Of a stretch of DNA of 64,000 nucleotides, positions 17,304 through 24,957 are shown piece after piece. This stretch comes from Sulfuricella sp. GTDB lineage: Bacteria; Pseudomonadota; Gammaproteobacteria; Burkholderiales; Sulfuricellaceae. The translations under genes were made by a program, and so were the position numbers. Positions within the stretch are counted from its first letter, which is position 1, and each line of letters starts with the position of its first letter. The notes under the pieces are model-generated. The model searched no databases. It worked only from the letters and a program-made list of their open reading frames with translations, and was not told the DNA's origin. The DNA lies in contig JAQTNE010000004.1 in assembly GCA_028713975.1 (NCBI GenBank), positions 62,001-126,000 on the forward strand. Direction: 5' to 3'.

Positions 17304-19166
17304 ATGATGACTATGAGTAGCCATTTCGATCTGCGCACCAGCACAGCCCCCTCCCCTCGTTACCACGAGGTTGACCAGAAAAAGTCCGCTGGTGCTACCT
17401 ATACTCCGGCAAACTTTGCGGCGTTTGTCGCTGACCTGATGATGCAGGAAGCTAAGCTTCCCAAGCACGGAAAAATCCGAGTCCTCGACCCTGCCGTTGG
17501 CGATGGAGCATTGCTGGACGCTTTGATAAGAAAATTACCCACGGCGACCCAAAAACGTGTTGAGGTCGTGGGTTATGACAACGACCCTGACGCCATTCGT
17601 ATCGCTTCACAACGCCTTTACCAGGATTTTCCAGACCTGAACATCCATCTGGAGCACAAAGATTTCCTAGAACACGTTCTGAACCTACAAGGCTGCGGCG
17701 ATCTCCTTTCAGCCGGTAACGTTCAGGAACCATTCCACCTGGTGATTGCCAATCCGCCTTATGTTCGAACTCAAATTATGGGCGCGCGGCAGGCGCAGCA
17801 ACTTGCACAGAATTTTGGCCTGACCGGTCGAGTGGATTTGTATTATGCATTTCTGCTGGGTATGTCGCACGTCCTCGCCGACAGAGGCATTATGGGAATA
17901 ATCACCTCGAATCGCTTCATGACTACAAAATCGGGGCAGGCTGTGCGCCGGGCGTTATTATCGCGATTCAGCATCGTGCATGCGTGGGACTTGGGCGATA
18001 CGAAACTCTTTGACGCAGCCGTCCTTCCGTCAGTACTCATCGCACGAGGAACATCCGATCAAATGCATCCACACATGGGCAGCATCGCGTTTTCCTCGAT
18101 TTACGAAACGGGCGATGTAGCCTGCACAGAAGTGCACAATATTTTGGATGCGCTCGCCATGGGCAACGATACGGTAGTCGCCGTTCCCGATGGTCATCGC
18201 TTCCGTGTTCGCCATGGAATTCTGGACAACGGTGGTGACCCTGATGGTGTATGGCGCATTGCCACTCAAGCCACTGGCCAATGGTTGGCTGCGGTCGAAG
18301 CCAACACATGGGAAACTTTCCGGCGGATCGGAAGAATCCGGGTCGGCGTTAAGTCTACAGCGGACAAGGTATTTGTTCGAAACGACTGGGACGATCTACC
18401 CGATGGGCGACCCGAATTACTTCGCCCGTTGATTACCCGTTATTGTGCTCGACGTTTCAAAGCTGACGTACCAACGAAGCCAAAGCACGTCAAAGAAATT
18501 CTCTACCCGCACGAAGTAACCGAGAGCGGTCGCGCCCCCATAGATTTAAGTCTCTACCCCAAAGCAGCACGTTACCTCGAACAGAATCGGACCACGCTGG
18601 AAGCTCGCACCTACGTTATCGAAGCAGGGCGCAGGTGGTATGAGCTGTGGGTGCCACAAGACCCAGCAGCATGGACATCCCCTAAGCTCGTCTTCCCGGA
18701 TATTTCCGACATGCCAATTTTCTGGATTGACACTAGTGGCGGCATAGTCAATGGTGAGTGTTACTGGTTGCGATGCGAAAATGACAGAGAGCAGGATTTA
18801 CTGTGGTTGGCACTTGCCGTGGCGAACTCAACTTTTATCGAAGCGTTCTACGACCACCGCTTCAACAACAAACTGTATGCGGGGCGGCGACGTTTTATCA
18901 CTCAATATGTAGAGCAATTCCCATTGCCCGATCCGACCCGAGAAGACGTCAGAGTCATTGTGGCTCTGGTGAAAGCCATTTATGCCAAAACTCCATCGGT
19001 CGAAGCCGACAGACTGGCTGTAGAACTCGACGGGCGTGTATGGCGAGCATTCGGTTTAGAGCCCGAAAAAATTGCGGGGCAAAGGTATCTGGATTTTCCT
19101 GTTGGCCACATTGCCTTCAAAACGGCGGAAGCGGGTGAAAAAATCTGCACCAGTGACAACGAATAA
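17304..19166 (+). CDS. Type II N6-adenine DNA methyltransferase
   Basis: Up to 620 residues. Starts at 17304, 17307 and 17313 are all in frame, and the last (MSSHF) is possible. SAM motif I is VLDPAVGDGALL (about 55-65) after SAGATYTPANFAAF, and the catalytic motif IV is NPPY in LVIANPPYVRTQ. A large C-terminal target-recognition region follows (about 330-600). This is the gamma-class, Eco57I/TaqI-like layout that methylates adenine. It converges on the endonuclease gene and overlaps its end by 111 bp. A C-box lies across its start codons. The recognition sequence cannot be read from the protein alone. Confidence 0.9.
   Translation: MMTMSSHFDLRTSTAPSPRYHEVDQKKSAGATYTPANFAAFVADLMMQEAKLPKHGKIRVLDPAVGDGALLDALIRKLPTATQKRVEVVGYDNDPDAIRIASQRLYQDFPDLNIHLEHKDFLEHVLNLQGCGDLLSAGNVQEPFHLVIANPPYVRTQIMGARQAQQLAQNFGLTGRVDLYYAFLLGMSHVLADRGIMGIITSNRFMTTKSGQAVRRALLSRFSIVHAWDLGDTKLFDAAVLPSVLIARGTSDQMHPHMGSIAFSSIYETGDVACTEVHNILDALAMGNDTVVAVPDGHRFRVRHGILDNGGDPDGVWRIATQATGQWLAAVEANTWETFRRIGRIRVGVKSTADKVFVRNDWDDLPDGRPELLRPLITRYCARRFKADVPTKPKHVKEILYPHEVTESGRAPIDLSLYPKAARYLEQNRTTLEARTYVIEAGRRWYELWVPQDPAAWTSPKLVFPDISDMPIFWIDTSGGIVNGECYWLRCENDREQDLLWLALAVANSTFIEAFYDHRFNNKLYAGRRRFITQYVEQFPLPDPTREDVRVIVALVKAIYAKTPSVEADRLAVELDGRVWRAFGLEPEKIAGQRYLDFPVGHIAFKTAEAGEKICTSDNE
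17309..17319. promoter_or_regulatory. C-box at the methyltransferase start
   Basis: GACTATGAGTA, one base from the perfect palindrome GACTNNNAGTC recognised by many controller proteins. The 13-bp string GACTATGAGTAGC is identical at 20407-20419 upstream of the controller gene. The site covers codons 2-6 of the longest methyltransferase frame, a position suited to repression. Only one box is seen here, against two at the controller promoter. Confidence 0.75.
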
Positions 19167-20117
19167 GTGAGTCAGGGTGACTTTCGTACCGTCCGTTATT
19201 GCATAGAACATAACATAACGTGTATCGCAATAGCGCGGATGATGGCCGCCAATTTGCTTGATGTTGAGGTGCTCCTCGCTGCTGGGCAGAACCAGGCCAA
19301 GGTCAATAGTTGGGGATGTTTGTAGTTTTACTTCCAGCAACTGGTGGCGCACATCGGGGAACTGCCCCATATCCTCGTAATAACTGTAACCAAGGTACTC
19401 ACATATCAAGCGGTGCAGTGCCGCACCACGATTGCGCTCCTGATCCATACCAGGGTCGGAGAACGACTGCCCAATCAGTGGCGACAATCGCTGAAAAATT
19501 TCACCAATGGGGAGCAAGGTGCCGCTCTCCGGCTCGTCTATGGGGCTAGTGGTCGAGATGAAAGATGCACCGGAACATACATGCTGCAACATTGGCGCGG
19601 TATCGCATGTGGAAACCAATTCCCGCACGTCGATCCGTGTTTCGAGTCGAGCTTGGTATTTCGTAGTAGCGGTTCCAGTTGTATCAAGAAGCGCTAACTC
19701 TTGGCCATTCATGACCCTCACCCTTAACACCACGTCATCTTTTGAGATTTGAATAATCGCGTATCTCCGGGCAGGAGATAGCTCTTCATTCCATACCTGA
19801 AGATTCATTGCTTTTTGGGTATAGGTGTCGAACTGCTGTCCAACAAAGCGCGGCTGGATTTTCTTGAAAGACTTCGGCACCGGATAGCCAAGGGCTTCGC
19901 ATGCATATGCTTTTACAATCTTTGATCGCGTCCGATTCGGAAATGCCCTACCTTGGGCATCATGCAACACCTTGCCCCTTAATCCTTCGTCTAACAACGT
20001 CTCAAGGTGCTGAGTGGGAATCCAATAATCCACATCACCAATTTCAATTGGGTCGTAGATATTTTTTCCAGAAGATTGAATGGCGCGCTTGTAGTCAATG
20101 GGGAGTTTATCGGTCAT
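19056..20117 (-). CDS. Type II restriction endonuclease (PD-(D/E)XK-like)
   Basis: 353 residues, cognate to the adjacent methyltransferase and controller genes by context. A candidate nuclease centre is FPDVRHQLLEVKLQ (about residues 259-272), i.e. a PD...EVK arrangement, preceded by RGAALHRLICEYLGYSYYEDMG. The family is otherwise not recognisable to me, as usual for restriction enzymes. Its start overlaps the controller gene by 11 bp, so it is translated from the C-R transcript. Its last 111 bp overlap the methyltransferase gene on the other strand. Confidence 0.82.
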   Translation of the reverse strand: MTDKLPIDYKRAIQSSGKNIYDPIEIGDVDYWIPTQHLETLLDEGLRGKVLHDAQGRAFPNRTRSKIVKAYACEALGYPVPKSFKKIQPRFVGQQFDTYTQKAMNLQVWNEELSPARRYAIIQISKDDVVLRVRVMNGQELALLDTTGTATTKYQARLETRIDVRELVSTCDTAPMLQHVCSGASFISTTSPIDEPESGTLLPIGEIFQRLSPLIGQSFSDPGMDQERNRGAALHRLICEYLGYSYYEDMGQFPDVRHQLLEVKLQTSPTIDLGLVLPSSEEHLNIKQIGGHHPRYCDTRYVMFYAITDGTKVTLTHLFVVTGADFFTRFRRFEGNVANRKIQIPLPRNFFGL

Positions 20118-20352
20118 GTTTTGCTCTCGGTGTCAGCAGTTCCGGGATGCTGACCTTTAGAGCCTGAGCGAGAACTTCGAGAGTGCTCAGAGAAACGTTA
20201 CGTTCTTCGCGTTCCACTGACCCTATGTAGGTGCGGTGTAGTTCGCAGAGGTCGGCTAGCCCTTCCTGCGAGTACCCGTGCTTTTTTCGGAAAGTACGGA
20301 CGTTCTCCGCAAGGACGGCACGCAGTGAAGGACTTGGGGTTCTTGGCATCAT
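20107..20352 (-). CDS. Controller (C) protein of the restriction-modification system
   Basis: 81 residues, all one XRE-type helix-turn-helix domain: LRAVLAENVRTFRKKHGYSQ, then EGLADLCELHRTYIGSVERE and VSLSTLEVLAQAL. This is the size and fold of C proteins such as C.AhdI and C.Esp1396I, dimers that first activate the C-R promoter and later repress it. ATGs at 20352 and 20349 are adjacent. Two C-boxes lie 40-65 bp upstream, and the endonuclease start overlaps its 3' end. Confidence 0.88.
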   Translation of the reverse strand: MMPRTPSPSLRAVLAENVRTFRKKHGYSQEGLADLCELHRTYIGSVEREERNVSLSTLEVLAQALKVSIPELLTPRAKHDR

Positions 20353-20391
20353 CGGAACAATTTATAAGATTTGTTATTCTTTCCGATAGAT

Positions 20392-20417
20392 GACTTTAAT
20401 GCTACCGACTATGAGTA
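20392..20417. promoter_or_regulatory. Tandem C-boxes upstream of the controller gene
   Basis: In the controller gene's direction the order is TACTCATAGTC (20417-20407), a 4-bp spacer, then GCATTAAAGTC (20402-20392). The first differs from the AhdI-type GACTCATAGTC by one base and the second is degenerate. The 11-4-11 spacing is the classic OL-OR arrangement that lets a strong distal site load C protein for activation and a weak proximal site shut it off. A TATAAA at the expected -10 lies between the boxes and the start codon. Confidence 0.75.
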
Positions 20418-20632
20418 GCAATCGCGCTTATTGACTGGGGGCACGCGCGGAGGCGATCCATCTCAAACGCTCACATTCGCAGGTTGCCGCGCCCTTCGTA
20501 GATACAGAGAATGAAGAGCACTAGAAAGCCAAGGTATGTTGAAAACGTCCAAGGACGGCATGGAGTGCGGCTCACCCCGACATTCGAAGCAGCCGGCCAA
20601 GTGGCCGGAAGTGCAGGGACAAGAGGAAACAA

Positions 20633-20660
20633 AAGCGCTCCTGAGTATTCAGGGGCGCTT
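20633..20660 (-). terminator. Terminator of the tRNA-Ala gene
   Basis: Inverted repeat: AAGCGCTCCTGA (20633-20644), loop GTAT, TCAGGGGCGCTT (20649-20660), a 12-bp stem with one mismatch. On the minus strand it is followed by a T-rich run (TTTTGTTT with the stem's last Ts). It lies 9 bp beyond the tRNA 3' end. Confidence 0.75.
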
Positions 20661-20669
20661 GGTAGTAGA

Positions 20670-20745
<76 letters not shown>

Positions 20746-20811
20746 ACGTTTGATAGCTTCATTTTAACTTATAATCCCCAAAACTTAAAAACGCTGCCGA
20801 GGAGGGCGGAA

Positions 20812-22884
20812 ATGCGGATGACGATTTTTCAGCGGGTAGCCTGGTTCCTGGTCGCCATTCTCGGCGCCGCGGCAGTGGGCGGCATCGCCCTCAACCGTGG
20901 CGAAAGCATTAACGCACTGTGGTTCATCACCGCCGCCGCCTGTATTTACGCCCTTGCCTACCGCTTTTACAGCGCCTGGATTGCCACCAGGGTGCTGATA
21001 CTGGACGAGACCCGCGCCACGCCTGCCGAGCGGCTCGACAACGGGCGCGATTTTGTGCCGACCAACAAGTGGATCGTGTTCGGCCACCATTTTGCCGCCA
21101 TCGCCGGGCCGGGGCCGCTGATCGGGCCGACCCTGGCGGCGCAGTTCGGCTACCTGCCGGGCACGCTGTGGATTCTGACCGGCGCGGTGCTGGGCGGCTG
21201 CGTGCAAGACATGACCATCCTGTTTTTCTCCACCCGCCGCGACGGGCGCAGCCTGGGGCAGATGGCGCGCGACGAACTCGGCCCGGTCGGCGGCATGGCG
21301 GCGCTGGTCGGCACGCTGATGATCATGGTGATCCTGATCGCGGTGCTCGGGCTGGTGGTGGTCAATGCCATGAAGCACAGCCCGTGGGCCACTTCCACCG
21401 TGGCGGCAACCATCCCGATCGCGGTGCTGGTCGGGCTGTACATGCGCAACATCCGCCCCGGCCGGGTGCTGGAAGGGTCGCTGCTGGGGCTCGCCCTGCT
21501 GCTCCTGGCGGTGGCGGGCGGCGGCTGGATCGACCACAGCCCCGGCCTGCGCCCACTGTTCGACCACGACGGGCTGACGCTGGCGTGGTTCGTCATCGGC
21601 TACGGCTTTCTCGCCGCGATCCTGCCGGTGTGGCTGCTGCTGGCGCCGCGCGATTACCTCTCCACCTTCATGAAGCTCGGCACGATTTTCCTGCTGGCCA
21701 TCGCCATCGTGCTGCTGCGGCCCGAGATCAGGATGCCGGCGCTGACCCAGTTCATCGACGGCAGCGGGCCGATCTTCGGCGGCACGATGTTCCCCTTCGT
21801 CTTCATCACCATCGCCTGCGGCGCGGTGTCCGGCTTTCACTCGCTCATCGCCTCCGGCACCACGCCCAAGCTGCTGGCCAATGAGCGCGATATCCGCATG
21901 ATCGGCTACGGCGGCATGGTGCTGGAATCGTTCGTCGCGATCATGGCGATGATCGCCGCCACGGTGCTCGACCCCGGCGTATTTTTCGCGATCAACAGCC
22001 CGGCGGGCGTGGTCGGCAAGGAAGCCGCCGAGGCGGTGGCGAAAATCTCATCCTGGGGCTTCCCGGTCACGGTCGAACAGATGGAAACCCTGGCCCGCCA
22101 GATGGGCGAAACCACCCTGTTCGCCCGCACCGGCGGCGCGCCCTCGCTGGCGGTCGGCATGGCGAGCATTTTCGGCAGCGCCTTCGGCCAGGGCTGGCTG
22201 GCGATCTGGTACCACTTCGCCATCATGTTCGAAGCGGTATTCATCCTCACCACGCTGGACGCCGGCACCCGCGTCGGGCGCTTCATGCTGCAGGATTTCC
22301 TCGGCAACTTCTCGCCCCGGCTCGGCCGGACTTCCTGGTATCCCTCGGTGCTGCTGACGAGCGGCACGGTTGTCGCGGCCTGGGGCTACTTCCTGTATAT
22401 CGGCGTGATAGACCCGCAAGGCGGGGTCAACATCCTGTGGCCGCTGTTCGGCATTTCCAACCAGATGCTGGCGGCCATCGCCCTGTCGGTCGCAACCGGC
22501 ATCCTGGTCAAATCCGGCAAGCTGAAATTCGCCTGGGTGACCGGCGTGCCGCTGGCCTGGCTGGCGATCATCACCACCGCGGCAGCGTGGGAGAAAATCA
22601 TGAGCGCCGACGTGCGCGTCGGCTTCTTCGCCGCCGCCGACAGCATGGCCGCCAAGCTCGCCAGCGGTTCAATGCCACCGGACAAGGCGGCGGTCGCACC
22701 GCAGCTGATTTTCAACCTGCACCTCGATGCCTGGCTGACGCTGTTTTTTGTCGCGGTGCTGTGGCTGATCATTTTCGACATGCTGCGCGTTTGCGCACGC
22801 CACTTGCAGGGCAAGCGGGTGGCCGCGCTGTCGGAATCGCCGCACGAGCCGAGCCGGCTGGTGGAAGACTGGGTGAGAGACTGA
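20812..22884 (+). CDS. cstA: Carbon starvation protein CstA family transporter
   Basis: 690 residues from ATG 20812, with GGAGG at 20801-20805; the open frame runs further upstream through the tRNA but only this start is sensible. About 16-18 hydrophobic helices. Family signatures are FVPTNKWIVFGHHFAAIAG with GPGPLIGPTLAAQFG, and ACGAVSGFHSLIASGTTPK. CstA/BtsT proteins import peptides or pyruvate across the inner membrane. A YbdD-type gene begins 1 bp after its stop, the standard partner. Confidence 0.95.
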   Translation: MRMTIFQRVAWFLVAILGAAAVGGIALNRGESINALWFITAAACIYALAYRFYSAWIATRVLILDETRATPAERLDNGRDFVPTNKWIVFGHHFAAIAGPGPLIGPTLAAQFGYLPGTLWILTGAVLGGCVQDMTILFFSTRRDGRSLGQMARDELGPVGGMAALVGTLMIMVILIAVLGLVVVNAMKHSPWATSTVAATIPIAVLVGLYMRNIRPGRVLEGSLLGLALLLLAVAGGGWIDHSPGLRPLFDHDGLTLAWFVIGYGFLAAILPVWLLLAPRDYLSTFMKLGTIFLLAIAIVLLRPEIRMPALTQFIDGSGPIFGGTMFPFVFITIACGAVSGFHSLIASGTTPKLLANERDIRMIGYGGMVLESFVAIMAMIAATVLDPGVFFAINSPAGVVGKEAAEAVAKISSWGFPVTVEQMETLARQMGETTLFARTGGAPSLAVGMASIFGSAFGQGWLAIWYHFAIMFEAVFILTTLDAGTRVGRFMLQDFLGNFSPRLGRTSWYPSVLLTSGTVVAAWGYFLYIGVIDPQGGVNILWPLFGISNQMLAAIALSVATGILVKSGKLKFAWVTGVPLAWLAIITTAAAWEKIMSADVRVGFFAAADSMAAKLASGSMPPDKAAVAPQLIFNLHLDAWLTLFFVAVLWLIIFDMLRVCARHLQGKRVAALSESPHEPSRLVEDWVRD

Positions 22885-22885
22885 A

Positions 22886-23056
22886 ATGTGGCGCCGGCTT
22901 TGGTTCTTCGTGCGCCGCCTGTCCGGCGACGACGCCTACGAGCGCTACCTGAAACACCACGCCGCCGCCCATCCCGGCGAACCGCCGCTGTCGCGCAAGG
23001 CGTTCTTCAAGCTGGAGCAGGAGCGGAAATGGAACGGCGTGCGGCGCTGCTGCTAA
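22886..23056 (+). CDS. YbdD/YjiX family small protein
   Basis: 56 residues, starting MWRRLWFFVRRLSGDDAYERYL and ending WNGVRRCC. The family is a short protein encoded right after cstA/btsT in many proteobacteria. The motif pattern GDDAYERYLKHH...P-x2-S-x-KAF is conserved, and some homologues are needed for full transport. The start codon follows the cstA stop by 1 bp, implying translational coupling. Confidence 0.9.
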   Translation: MWRRLWFFVRRLSGDDAYERYLKHHAAAHPGEPPLSRKAFFKLEQERKWNGVRRCC

Positions 23057-23132
23057 GAACTCAGGCGCGGAAATGGCAGTAGGTCAGTACCGAAAACACC
23101 TCCATGAAATAGAAGTTTCTCTATTATTCACG

Positions 23133-23202
23133 GCTCAACGTTGACATAACCGACTGACGTGGCCTTATCGCGCAGCCCGCGTTAATGGGCACCCTGTTAG
23201 CT
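23133..23202 (-). repeat. attC-like recombination site after the antitoxin gene
   Basis: A 70-bp segment bounded by GCTCAAC (23133-23139, exact RYYYAAC) and GTTAGCT (23196-23202, one mismatch to GTTRRRY), in the outward arrangement of integron attC sites. The antitoxin stop codon lies inside the right-hand site, as often seen in cassettes. Inner dyads (GCCC/GGGC) are present but imperfect. The call leans on the neighbouring integrase remnant. Confidence 0.4.
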
Positions 23203-23496
23203 GTGACTTGCTTCAGCATGCAACTTCAACCCAAGTGCCCCGATGACTTTGAGGATGGTATCGAAGCCCGGACTACGCTCGCCGTAAAGTGCCTTGTAAA
23301 GGCTTTCACGGGACAATCCGACATCCCGTGCGACCTGTGTCATGCCCTTGGCGCGGGCAATATCACCAAGCGCCTTGGCAATGAATGCAGCATCCCCGTC
23401 GGCCTCTTCAAGACAGGCTTCAAGATAAGCCGCCATTTCCTCAGGAGTTCTGAGGTGTTCGGTGACGTCATAGCGAGTGGTAACAGTTTTACTCAT
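23197..23496 (-). CDS. HigA-like addiction module antidote protein
   Basis: 99 residues. The C-terminal helix-turn-helix (about 50-95: KGMTQVARDVGLSRESLYKA and FDTILKVIGALGLKL) is that of prophage-type antidote proteins paired with RelE/HigB-like toxins. The N-terminal stretch EHLRTPEEMAAYLEACLEEA is also typical. The frame is intact with a normal start 5 bp downstream of the toxin remnant. With its toxin broken, it is an orphan antitoxin that may still bind its own promoter or neutralise a toxin encoded elsewhere. Confidence 0.88.
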   Translation of the reverse strand: MSKTVTTRYDVTEHLRTPEEMAAYLEACLEEADGDAAFIAKALGDIARAKGMTQVARDVGLSRESLYKALYGERSPGFDTILKVIGALGLKLHAEASHS

Positions 23497-23501
23497 GGCA
23501 G

Positions 23502-23644
23502 CTACTCCGAAAGATTACGCGCGAGGCGCAAGGCGACTTTGATGTCTTTGGCTTGGGAGCCTTGTCCTCGCCAGCCAGCCGTTCGATTCTAGCCTGGACA
23601 CGCACCCTCGCCTAGATGGCGCGTAGGCCGTCGAGCGGTTGCAT
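23502..23644 (-). pseudogene. Remnant of a HigB/RelE-like toxin gene
   Basis: On the minus strand, the ATG at 23644 opens a frame reading MQPLDGLRAI, then an in-frame TAG, then ARVRVQARIERLA, which matches the early helices of TIGR02683-type toxins. The active-site core is missing. In another frame the sequence resumes with GSQAKDIKVALRLARNLSE and a stop at 23502-23504, the family's C-terminus. At 143 nt it has less than half the usual length. A nonsense change plus an internal deletion with frameshift are both visible, so it cannot make active toxin. Confidence 0.8.
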
Positions 23645-23653
23645 TTCTGGTGG

Positions 23654-23709
23654 AACTAACGTGTCTATTCAGCTGCCGCCGGAGGCGGTCGGCTTCTATT
23701 GGCAACAAC
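23654..23709 (-). repeat. attC-like palindrome between two small leftward genes
   Basis: On the minus strand it reads GAAGCCGACCGCC, loop TCC, GGCGGCAGCTGAA, and ends with GTTAGTT (23660-23654), close to the GTTRRRY core. The stem-loop with an unpaired base and the L'-to-R' spacing resemble class 1 cassette attC sites. The outer left core is eroded. It starts about 10 bp after the stop of the membrane-protein gene and ends 9 bp before the toxin remnant's ATG, exactly where a cassette junction would fall. Confidence 0.5.
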
Positions 23710-23718
23710 CTCATGAAG

Positions 23719-24219
23719 TCAATTGCCGAATACTTGCACAACTGGATCAAAGCCTCTTCCTACCATCAGTAGGCACACTCCAGATAGGAAACCGAACCGC
23801 TCCGCTCGGTATTTCATACCTGCAACGCGCTCCATTCCTCCGATCTTCACTTGCACCCGCCCCAATTTCTCGTCTATTTCTTCCAACGCTCTTTCTACTG
23901 GAATTTTCTTCCCTGTCGAGACGTCAAGTACGGTACTCATATTCAAGGCATTCTGTTGTATCTGAGAGCGCTGACCTCGCAGCTCGTCTTGCATATCAAA
24001 GGCCAAATACTGCCTGGATGCGCCTTCGAATCGAGACAACCCGGCAAGGCCTGAAATGAGTAAGGATAGCCACGCGGAGAGCTCAAACACTGTACTCACA
24101 ACTGAAGGGAACTTAGCCGTCTGCACAGAGAGGGCAAGAACCGTAAAAATAAGGCCTAGAAAGTAAAAGTCGAACTTCTGCTGGGTCTCGACCGCCGCCT
24201 CGTTATTACTTTTCGGCAT
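23719..24219 (-). CDS. Hypothetical two-to-three-helix membrane protein
   Basis: 166 residues, not recognised. The N-terminus is soluble (MPKSNNEAAVETQQKF). Two close hydrophobic segments occur at about 18-34 and 43-62, then a charged, probably coiled-coil domain (about 65-135, LEEIDEKLGRVQVKIGGME) and a final hydrophobic segment near 145-165. Base composition is lower in GC than neighbouring core genes. It reads away from the integrase remnant and is followed by an attC-like palindrome, so I read it as an integron cassette gene. Its function is unknown. Confidence 0.6.
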   Translation of the reverse strand: MPKSNNEAAVETQQKFDFYFLGLIFTVLALSVQTAKFPSVVSTVFELSAWLSLLISGLAGLSRFEGASRQYLAFDMQDELRGQRSQIQQNALNMSTVLDVSTGKKIPVERALEEIDEKLGRVQVKIGGMERVAGMKYRAERFGFLSGVCLLMVGRGFDPVVQVFGN

Positions 24220-24402
24220 ATGCCGGCTCCTTTCTTACATGCGTCGGGTTATGTCCGATATCGCCATCTAATGTTTCAAAGTTGAGCGTCAGAGCCGCGC
24301 AACGGCAAGTGCACGCTCTAACAACTGAATATAACCTGCACTAAATTCATAAAATGCTTTAAAAGCATTTTGTTTCTGTTTTTTAGGGCACTCTAAAAAT
24401 GA
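24220..24402. other. Possible attI region of a decayed integron
   Basis: A non-coding gap between the leftward membrane-protein gene and the rightward integrase remnant, where attI would lie. On the minus strand GTTAGAG (24322-24316) resembles an attI core. Nearer the integrase, CCCTAAAAAACAGAAACAAA is loosely like the end of attI1. An imperfect palindrome spans 24281-24322, but its core sites face the wrong way for an attC. This is weak evidence, recorded for its position. Confidence 0.3.
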
Positions 24403-24573
24403 ATGATGCTGCCGTCTTAATCTGCTTCGCCACGCTTGCCGGATCAGGTGCGCGGGAAAATTCGTCTGAAGCATTCGGCATTCGTACTGAACAAGCTTAT
24501 CTGGATTGGATTAAACGATTTATTTGTCATTCTGGCAAGCGCCCACCAAATGAGAGGGCGCGGATGAGGCGGG
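24403..24573 (+). pseudogene. N-terminal remnant of an integron-type integrase (IntI)
   Basis: The frame starting at ATG 24403 reads MMLPS, stop (TAA 24418-24420), then SASPRLPDQVRGKIRLKH. One base is missing at about 24475, after which the next frame gives GIRTEQAYLDWIKRFICHSGKRPP. This is the N-terminal SAM-like domain typical of IntI integrases. Similarity fades by about 24573 and the catalytic R-H-R-Y domain is absent, so roughly 50 of some 320-340 residues remain. It reads away from the cassette-like genes on its left, as intI genes do. Confidence 0.8.
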
Positions 24574-24691
24574 GTGTTTTTTGACGGGGCTTGCGGTTGA
24601 AGGGCGGACGGCATCTTCTCGATTCCCTGTAGCAAACAATTTGCTATACTGAATCCAGTCTATCTGGAGTGTCGAAAGTCCCACGATCAGT

Positions 24692-24946
24692 ATGTTCTAC
24701 GGCATCATCATCTCGATATTTTTCGAGATCAAGGAAAAACACCATTTGCCGCATATCCATGTCCGCTACCAAGACAATCGGGCATCGGTCGCCATTGAAG
24801 ACGGGGCATTGCTGGCCGGAGATTTGCCTCCCAGACAGCTACGAATGGTTCAGGTCTGGGCGGACTTGCACCGCGAAGAACTGTTTGCGGATTGGGAACT
24901 CACCAAAGAAGGTAGCGAGCCGTTCCGTATCGATCCACTCAAGTAA
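24692..24946 (+). CDS. DUF4160 protein, possible toxin-antitoxin partner
   Basis: 84 residues. The motif EIKEKHHLPHIHVRYQ is the DUF4160 signature (H-x2-PHxH), with VWADLHREELFADWEL further on. The gene is 11 bp ahead of a DUF2442 gene. The two families are very often adjacent and have been proposed as a toxin-antitoxin-like pair, though the activity is not established to my knowledge. The pair lies next to the integrase remnant, in line with horizontal acquisition. Confidence 0.88.
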   Translation: MFYGIIISIFFEIKEKHHLPHIHVRYQDNRASVAIEDGALLAGDLPPRQLRMVQVWADLHREELFADWELTKEGSEPFRIDPLK

Positions 24947-24957
24947 GGGGCGATGCC

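Noticed and set aside
24281-24322. Imperfect palindrome GTTGAGCGT...ACGCTCTAAC considered as a third attC
   Set aside because: The core sites point inward (GTT first, AAC last), the reverse of attC. Kept only as a feature of the possible attI region.
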